A stretch of 64,000 nucleotides of DNA from DASPJQ01 sp035299065 (lineage in GTDB: Bacteria > Bacteroidota > Bacteroidia > Flavobacteriales_D > UBA2798). Position 1 is the stretch's first letter, and each line of letters starts with the position of its first letter. The position numbers and the translations under genes were made by a program. The DNA lies in assembly GCA_035299065.1 (NCBI GenBank), contig DATGXI010000193.1, positions 1-64,000 on the forward strand, in the 5' to 3' direction. The notes below the pieces were generated by a model. It worked only from the letters and a program-made list of their open reading frames with translations. It had not been told where the DNA came from and searched no databases. Positions 58,627 to 64,000 of the stretch are shown here, one piece after another.

Positions 58627-59226
58627 TCAGGACTTTTTGCGCAGCCAGCCCAATACCCTTAAACCTCCAACCATGTACCGTTTGTTGGCCCGTAAGAGGG
58701 GATATACATCGCGTGAGGGCGCTGTTGGACCAGGATTTTGCTGAACAACCTCCAGCTCCTCGTCACTCACTTTTGAAACAATACAAACATGGCCGTACGG
58801 ATTCCCGGTGGTTGCATCCATAATGAGCAAATCATTTACCTTGGGTTTTGAGGCTGACGGATTTTTAAACTGAAGCAGGTTTCTTTTTTTATTCAGTTTC
58901 CCATCGTTAACCCCGGCATCGAAAAAGTCTTTGGCATTGCCCCAGGTATCGGGCATTTTGTGTTTCAAATGCAGGTAATAATACCGTTTTACAAATTCAA
59001 CACACTGATATTTCAACCCAAAATTGTAGCCATCGCTAGCTTTATTTCTTCCTTCGGTGTGGTCAATGCTGCCGTTATAAAAAACATACACACCGTTAAG
59101 GCTGTCAACCTTATCACCCAGTTCAGGTGTTTTTGGTGTTGTTTTTAACGCAAGCTTGCTTTGCCTATCATGTGCACCACATGCACACAAAACAAACAGG
59201 CAAATGGAGTAGAGGTACGGATTCAT
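58627..59226 (-). CDS. CHAP-domain (Cys/His amidase) lipoprotein
   Basis: 199 residues from the ATG four bases after a TACCTTTG element (59231-59238). The N-terminus is a lipoprotein signal with likely lipid Cys16 (LCAC). The CHAP domain has YQCVEFVKRYYY with nucleophile Cys75 and YGHVCIVSKV with His146. CHAP enzymes are gamma-glutamyl/N-acetylmuramoyl amidase or endopeptidases of the cell wall; here it should act on peptidoglycan or glutathionyl-type amides in the envelope. Single gene, possibly with a leaderless message. Confidence 0.87.
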   Translation of the reverse strand: MNPYLYSICLFVLCACGAHDRQSKLALKTTPKTPELGDKVDSLNGVYVFYNGSIDHTEGRNKASDGYNFGLKYQCVEFVKRYYYLHLKHKMPDTWGNAKDFFDAGVNDGKLNKKRNLLQFKNPSASKPKVNDLLIMDATTGNPYGHVCIVSKVSDEELEVVQQNPGPTAPSRDVYPLLRANKRYMVGGLRVLGWLRKKS

Positions 59227-59335
59227 AAAACAAAGGTAGCCAGCAGAAATTTGCCTGCTGAGCACAATTATTTAGTGAAGCCAATTGATGATTAAACGCA
59301 TGGGGTATTGTATTAACGGAAAAAATAAGCGTGGT

Positions 59336-60658
59336 TTATTCCCAGGTTTCATTGCCCTGCACGTCAACAAAACCTTTTTTCCCGTCCAATTCCACAGCTG
59401 ATACTCCATTTCTAATATATCCCGCCCTGGTGTATTTAAATGGTATTACGGTTTTGCCTGTAGTATCTATAAAACCCCATTTATTATTCAGTTTTACTGG
59501 CGCAATTCCGCTTGCTTTGAAACAATCATAATAATCGTCATACATAGCCGGAATAATTATTTTCCCATCGCAATTTGCAAATCCTTTTTTTTCGTTTTCA
59601 TCTATCCTGATAAAATACCCTACTGAAATATAATCGTATTTAGGTTCAAGTATCGTTTTCCCGCTTTCATCCAGCAAGCCGTAAAGGGAGTAAAATAAAC
59701 TTTTGCCTGGCTGACTCACTTTAAAAAAATTTCCGCAATCACCTGAGGTGAAATCAATGCCGCTATAAACGAAAGGCACAATAACGTTCCCAGTGGTGTC
59801 AATAACGCCTCTTTTTCCACCCTTACCAGCAATAAAATAAGGATCATACTCCTGCAAATAGTCAAAATCGTAGGCTTCTTTGTTTATTTTTTTACCGCGT
59901 GTATTTAAAAGCACAGGTGCATTGTCGATTATAAATGCTCTGTGTTTTTTTTCACTTCCTGTTGGGCTTGAATGTTCATTTCCTTTTTCGTCAAGAAAGA
60001 TCAACTTACCGCTTTTAAAAGCAGCAATGTAATCCGCGTCCCAATATCCTGGAATATTTGTATAATTTTTGGTGTCTAACCTTTTGCCTATGCTGTCAAC
60101 CAAAAAATAGGCATCTGATTTTTTTGCAATATTGATTTTATTATAGCCGGGCATTTGCGCTTCCAGGTAATCAAATTCAAACGGAATAATGGTTTTTCCT
60201 TTAAGGGTTATGGATCCGTATTTTCCATTGACATGAACTACGAGTGGCGCTTGTGATGTCAAATAGCCCGCCCCACCATCAATGAAATAGCCGTCAAAAT
60301 CGGCAATGTTATCACATTTGAACTCCGGCCCTATTTTCTTTTTTGAAACGCAACTGAAAAAGTAAAACAACCCGTTTTTTTTAAGTAAAACTGTATCGGG
60401 TTGATAAACCATGTAAATAATGCGTTCAAATTCGCAAGGCAACAATTCCTTGCCCGACTTGAGGTTAAGTACACCTTTCAGTTTATTTTTTGTAACAAGC
60501 GCAACGTTTTCATCGCCCCCAAAGTATTTTGCATATTGGTATGGTACGGTACGTCCATCGTTACGGCAAACCATGGTATCATTGCAAAACGAATAGACCT
60601 GTGCGTAAGTTAAGGTGCCCGCAAGCAGGCAGAATGCGCTCGTTAAAATAAATTTCAT
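59336..60658 (-). CDS. secreted WG-repeat protein
   Basis: 440 residues. A signal peptide ends at TYAQ (residue 20). The mature protein has about ten WG-type repeats (G-x-x-D/N-x-x-G-K/N-x-I/V-x-P-F/x-x-Y): GSITLKGKTIIPFEFDYL, GVIDTTGNVIVPFVYSGI, GLLDESGKTILEPKYDYI, GFANCDGKIIIPAMYDD and WGFIDTTGKTVIPFKY. Such repeats form a beta-propeller-like or solenoid surface for protein interaction. No catalytic site is seen. Single gene. Confidence 0.9.
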   Translation of the reverse strand: MKFILTSAFCLLAGTLTYAQVYSFCNDTMVCRNDGRTVPYQYAKYFGGDENVALVTKNKLKGVLNLKSGKELLPCEFERIIYMVYQPDTVLLKKNGLFYFFSCVSKKKIGPEFKCDNIADFDGYFIDGGAGYLTSQAPLVVHVNGKYGSITLKGKTIIPFEFDYLEAQMPGYNKINIAKKSDAYFLVDSIGKRLDTKNYTNIPGYWDADYIAAFKSGKLIFLDEKGNEHSSPTGSEKKHRAFIIDNAPVLLNTRGKKINKEAYDFDYLQEYDPYFIAGKGGKRGVIDTTGNVIVPFVYSGIDFTSGDCGNFFKVSQPGKSLFYSLYGLLDESGKTILEPKYDYISVGYFIRIDENEKKGFANCDGKIIIPAMYDDYYDCFKASGIAPVKLNNKWGFIDTTGKTVIPFKYTRAGYIRNGVSAVELDGKKGFVDVQGNETWE

Positions 60659-60718
60659 GTGATGAATATAATGCCTTTGAATGAGCGGGCATATCCGTAT
60701 TCCTACGTATTTAAACTA

Positions 60719-60745
60719 AAAAGCCCCGGTTTTGCCAGGGCTTTT
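60719..60745 (-). terminator. terminator of the prolyl oligopeptidase gene
   Basis: AAAAGCCCCGG (60719-60729) pairs with CCAGGGCTTTT (60735-60745) with one wobble and a five-base loop; on the minus strand the stem leads into TTTTT. It lies 18 bases beyond the stop at 60763. Confidence 0.83.
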
Positions 60746-60762
60746 CGTATATAAGAACAACT

Positions 60763-62937
60763 TTATTTGTACATCACGTCCTTGTTCATGTTAAAGAACA
60801 TGAAGCTCCACATATCAGCCACTTCTTCAATCACTTTTGCGGTAGGTTTACCAGCCCCGTGACCGGCGTTTACATCAATGCGTATCAAACAAGGTGCTTT
60901 ACCCTTTTGTTTTTCCTGCAGGGTTGCAATAAATTTGTACGAATGTGCGGGAACAACACGGTCATCATGATCGGCCGTGGTAACCATGGTGGCCGGGTAT
61001 TCAACGTCTTTTACGTTGTGTACGGGTGAATAACCGTAAAGGAATTTGTATTGGTCCTTGTTATCACTTGAACCATATTCAGGCACCCAACCAAATCCTA
61101 CTGTAAATTTCTGAAATTTCATCATGTCCATTACGCCCACACCAGGGAAACACACTTTGTAAAGGTCAGGGCGTTGCGTCATACAAGCGCCAACCAATAG
61201 TCCGCCATTTGAGCGTCCGCTTATGGCTAAATACTCTTTGCTGGTGTATTTTTTATCAATCAGGTATTCGGCTGCGGCTATAAAATCATCAAATACGTTT
61301 TGTTTGTTTAGCAACATACCGGCCTGGTGCCATTTTTCACCATACTCGCCCCCACCGCGTAGCGTAGCTACACAATAAATGCCACCGTTTTCCAACAAAG
61401 GAATTTGGTTAACACTAAATGAAGGCGTAATGTTGGCATTAAACCCTCCGTAAGCATAAAGCAAGGTTGGATTTTTACCATCTAGTTTAATTCCCTTTTT
61501 ACTCACAACAAACATGGGATTTTTATTCCCGTCTTTTGATGTATACCAAACCTGTTTCACTTCAAAATCATCCGGATTGAATTTGGTTTCGGGTTTAAAA
61601 AACACTTCAGATTTTCCTGTTTTAATGTCATAACGGAAAATGGTGGTTGGATAATTGAATGAAGCAAACGAATAGAAGGTTTCGGTATCTTCAGGGTTTC
61701 CTGCAAATCCGCCTGCTGTTCCTATGCCCGGCATTTTTACTTCGCTTTCCTGTTTTCCACTGTAATCATATACATAAACGTGGGTGGAAACATCCTGCAA
61801 ATAGGAAGCAAAGAATTTTCCACCGGCTGTATTCACTCCGTCTAATAAATGGGTTGATTCAGGAATAATTTTAGTCCAGTTTTCTTTTTGAGGTTTGGTA
61901 GGATCAATGGCTACCAATTGGTAATTTGGCGCATCAATGTCGGTATACACATAAAACTTTCCATCTTTGTGATCAACAATGGAACTTTTGTTGGTGAAAC
62001 CACTAAACAAACACGTAAATCCTCCCTTTTTTAAATCCACAGGTTTGTAATGCGTTTCAAACCCATCGGTTCCACTTGATTTGGTAAGTACTAAATATTT
62101 ATCATCCTCGGTCAAACCAATGTTGTGGTAGTGCAATTTATTTTTAGTGTCTTCGTAAATCAAAATGTCTTTTGACTGGGGTGTTCCCATTTTGTGATAA
62201 TACACTTTATGAAATTCATTTTTTGCTGAAAATTCTTTTCCTTTTGCAGGAGTGGGATAGCGTGAATAAAAGAACCCATCGTTGTACCAGGCTGCATCGG
62301 TAAATTTACACCACCACAAGGTATCACCAGTTTCCTTATTGCTTTCAATTTCACGAACGGTGATCAATTGCCAGTCGCTGCCGGCATCGTTACGGCCAAT
62401 GGCTGCATATTTGTGGTCTTTTGAAACACCAACAATGCCAAAGGTTGAAGTACCTTCTTTATTCAAGGCATTGGGATCAATAAATACTTTTTCCTGGCCT
62501 TTCAGTCCTTTTTTATAATACAACACAGCCTGGTTTTGCAAGCCGCTGTTTTTCGTATAAAAATAATAGTCGCCCTCTTTGCTTGGGGCCGATGCGCGTG
62601 CATAATTATAAATATCAGACAAGCGGTCCTTTATTTTTTGACGGAAAGGAATTTTATCCAAATAACCAAACGTAACTGCGTTTTGTTCTTCTACCCACTT
62701 TTTTACATTGGTGGCCGTGTCATTTTCCAACCAACGGTACGGATCGGCAACTTTTAAATCAAAGTACGTATCCACGGCACTGCTGTCTTTCCACGTTTGT
62801 GGATAGGTAAATTCAGGTTGGGTAAATACAACCGGTTTTGATTCGGTTGTTTCTTCTTTTTTCTGTTCACCACCACCGCATGAAAAAAGCACGAGTGGTG
62901 ACATAAAAATGGCAAAGGTTTTGAATGTGGTTTGCAT
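60763..62937 (-). CDS. prolyl oligopeptidase family serine peptidase (S9A), lipoprotein
   Basis: 724 residues, normal length. A lipoprotein signal ends LFSC (Cys20), so the enzyme is anchored in the envelope. The N-terminal propeller part spans about 40-450 and opens with WLENDTATNVKKWVEEQN; the alpha/beta-hydrolase part has the catalytic Ser in ISGRSNGGLLVG, Asp in TADHDDRVVPAHS and His in NAGHGAGKPTAK. It cuts short peptides after proline. A TATTTTTG promoter element is at 62956-62963 with TTG 16 bases upstream. Single gene ending in a strong terminator. Confidence 0.95.
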   Translation of the reverse strand: MQTTFKTFAIFMSPLVLFSCGGGEQKKEETTESKPVVFTQPEFTYPQTWKDSSAVDTYFDLKVADPYRWLENDTATNVKKWVEEQNAVTFGYLDKIPFRQKIKDRLSDIYNYARASAPSKEGDYYFYTKNSGLQNQAVLYYKKGLKGQEKVFIDPNALNKEGTSTFGIVGVSKDHKYAAIGRNDAGSDWQLITVREIESNKETGDTLWWCKFTDAAWYNDGFFYSRYPTPAKGKEFSAKNEFHKVYYHKMGTPQSKDILIYEDTKNKLHYHNIGLTEDDKYLVLTKSSGTDGFETHYKPVDLKKGGFTCLFSGFTNKSSIVDHKDGKFYVYTDIDAPNYQLVAIDPTKPQKENWTKIIPESTHLLDGVNTAGGKFFASYLQDVSTHVYVYDYSGKQESEVKMPGIGTAGGFAGNPEDTETFYSFASFNYPTTIFRYDIKTGKSEVFFKPETKFNPDDFEVKQVWYTSKDGNKNPMFVVSKKGIKLDGKNPTLLYAYGGFNANITPSFSVNQIPLLENGGIYCVATLRGGGEYGEKWHQAGMLLNKQNVFDDFIAAAEYLIDKKYTSKEYLAISGRSNGGLLVGACMTQRPDLYKVCFPGVGVMDMMKFQKFTVGFGWVPEYGSSDNKDQYKFLYGYSPVHNVKDVEYPATMVTTADHDDRVVPAHSYKFIATLQEKQKGKAPCLIRIDVNAGHGAGKPTAKVIEEVADMWSFMFFNMNKDVMYK

Positions 62938-62955
62938 GATAATTTATTAGCGACT

Positions 62956-62963
62956 CAAAAATA
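62956..62963 (-). promoter_or_regulatory. promoter -7 element of the prolyl oligopeptidase gene
   Basis: TATTTTTG on the minus strand matches TAnnTTTG, with TTG (62982-62980) 16 bases upstream. It leaves a leader of about 15 bases before the ATG at 62937. Confidence 0.6.
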
Positions 62964-63182
62964 AGGTTTTAATTATGCGCAATGATTATTTAATGCAACT
63001 ATAAGCAACCATCAGGCTCAATTTCATTGGCCGTTAACGAACAAAATTGGCCTTAAATTTTTCAACCTCGTTTTATTTAACGAACGCACATTTGACACAA
63101 AAAACTGATAAACAACAGCTTAACAGCAATCTAAGCGTCATTATTTACCATATTTTAAGAGGAAAACCCTTATGGAAATGCC

Positions 63183-63190
63183 TATATTTG
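63183..63190 (+). promoter_or_regulatory. promoter -7 element for rseP
   Basis: TATATTTG matches TAnnTTTG and lies 18 bases before the ATG at 63209. No good TTG is visible at the -33 position. Confidence 0.6.
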
Positions 63191-63208
63191 ACACCTTGAA
63201 TTTTAAAC

Positions 63209-64000
63209 ATGGAAATTTTCATTAAAGCAGCGCAGTTAATTCTTAGCCTTTCTATACTTATCGTACTTCACGAAATGGGACATTTTGTTCCTGCAAAACT
63301 TTTTAAGACACGGGTTGAAAAATTTTACCTGTTTTTTAATCCATGGTTTTCGCTTTTCAAAGTAAAACGTGGTGAAACGGAATACGGTTTGGGATGGCTG
63401 CCATTGGGCGGATATGTAAAAATATCAGGAATGGTTGATGAGAGCATGGACAAAGAACAAATGAACCAGCCACCACAACCCTGGGAATTTCGTTCTAAGC
63501 CAGCCTGGCAACGTTTGATCATTATGATTGGCGGTGTTACCGTAAACGTAATTCTTGGTTTTTTAATTTACATGATGGTGGTTTTTGTTTGGGGAAAAGA
63601 CAATATACACCCAAAAAATGCTAAGTATGGCATTGTTTGCGACAGTGTTTTAATGAAACACGGTTTACACAACGGTGATATGCTTATTTCTGTTGATGGT
63701 GAAGTGCCTGAAGATTTAATGACCGTAAACAAAATGATTTTGCTTCATGGCAAGCGCGATATTAAAGTTAAACGCGATGGAAAAGACATAACGGTTAAAT
63801 TACCACAGGACATTGATTACAAAATGGTGGCAGCCGGTGCAAAAACGGCATTGGCACCCCGCGTGCCTACGGTTGTTGACAGCGTCATTGAAAATTCACC
63901 TGCTGCTAAAGCAGGGTTAACCAAAGGCGATAGCATTACGCGCATTAACGGTATGGATGCAGGTATGTATGATTTATTTACCGCCAATATGCATGAACTT
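63209..64000 (+). CDS. rseP: RIP metalloprotease RseP, site-2 protease family (partial, cut by window end)
   Basis: The first 264 residues are seen. The zinc motif HEMGH (21-25) lies in the first membrane helix (LSILIVLHEMGHFVPAKLF), followed by the GLGWLPLGGYVKISGM loop and a helix IIMIGGVTVNVILGFLIY. Two PDZ segments follow: the first at about 125-195, and the start of the second with IENSPAAKAGLTKGDSITRINGMDA. RseP cleaves anti-sigma factors and signal-peptide remnants inside the membrane. The downstream zinc-ligand motif is beyond the window. Confidence 0.95.
   Translation, partial: MEIFIKAAQLILSLSILIVLHEMGHFVPAKLFKTRVEKFYLFFNPWFSLFKVKRGETEYGLGWLPLGGYVKISGMVDESMDKEQMNQPPQPWEFRSKPAWQRLIIMIGGVTVNVILGFLIYMMVVFVWGKDNIHPKNAKYGIVCDSVLMKHGLHNGDMLISVDGEVPEDLMTVNKMILLHGKRDIKVKRDGKDITVKLPQDIDYKMVAAGAKTALAPRVPTVVDSVIENSPAAKAGLTKGDSITRINGMDAGMYDLFTANMHEL

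Noticed and set aside
1..64000. tRNA, rRNA, riboswitch or CRISPR features
   Set aside because: Gaps were read for cloverleaf CCA ends, rRNA signatures and repeat-spacer patterns; nothing convincing was seen, though small RNAs without known signatures cannot be excluded.

Overview
The window looks like a chromosomal segment of a Bacteroidota bacterium, probably Flavobacteriales or a neighbouring order; I cannot place it more finely. The evidence is type IX secretion components and cargo with both type A and type B (gliding-motility) C-terminal sorting domains, SprB-type repeats, a PorP/SprF protein, many Bacteroidota-restricted families (DUF3179, DUF1361, WG repeats, LytTR systems), promoters of the TAnnTTTG kind, a near absence of Shine-Dalgarno sequences, and an atpB-E-F-H-A-G operon without atpD/atpC beside it.

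Layout. 1-7.3 kb: an M28 peptidase (cut by the window edge), a DUF3179 protein, several small envelope lipoproteins, a beta-helix protein and a two-gene ABC exporter. 7.5-13.5 kb: a secreted protein with three internal repeats, two small proteins and a TPR/LytS-like histidine kinase with its LytTR response regulator. Three 21-bp direct repeats lie in front of the first of these genes and could be the regulator's target. 13.5-16.1 kb: a propeller lipoprotein and two unknown genes behind a conserved leader. 16.1-22.6 kb: ordinary small housekeeping and membrane genes. 22.6-33.6 kb: a five-gene type IX secretion adhesin operon (small secreted protein, two SprB-repeat adhesins, PorP/SprF, OmpA/TPR protein). 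33.9-41.3 kb: a divergent 2475-residue surface protein with 13 repeats and an RCC1 propeller inside an Ig-like domain. 41.4-48.1 kb: an accessory array, described below. 48.3-54.3 kb: an SRPBCC protein and the ATP synthase operon. 54.5-64 kb: a possible metal-linked envelope cluster, a sensor kinase, a CHAP protein, a WG-repeat protein, a prolyl oligopeptidase and the start of rseP.

The most unusual part is the accessory DNA at 41.4-48.1 kb and its smaller counterpart at 13.5-16.1 kb. In both, unrelated A+T-rich genes mostly run on the minus strand, each block starts with the same roughly 100-bp leader carrying a TATATTTG promoter element, and the genes are separated by hairpin-forming spacers. 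Two of these spacers (44632-44763 and 45476-45592) are copies of one long imperfect palindrome, and half of another copy lies at 14643-14720. The genes include an Arr-type rifampin ADP-ribosyltransferase, a membrane MutS-like ATPase, a zinc-ribbon/CarboxypepD_reg protein, and a translationally coupled pair: a protein with a DGIQRLTTL motif and a protein ending in an RNxxxH (HEPN-like) motif. This resembles an integron-type cassette array with attC-like sites and an attI/Pc-like leader, but no integrase is in the window and the interpretation is unproven. The coupled pair is a candidate undescribed defence or toxin-like module.

No rRNA, tRNA, CRISPR array, transposase or integrase was recognised.
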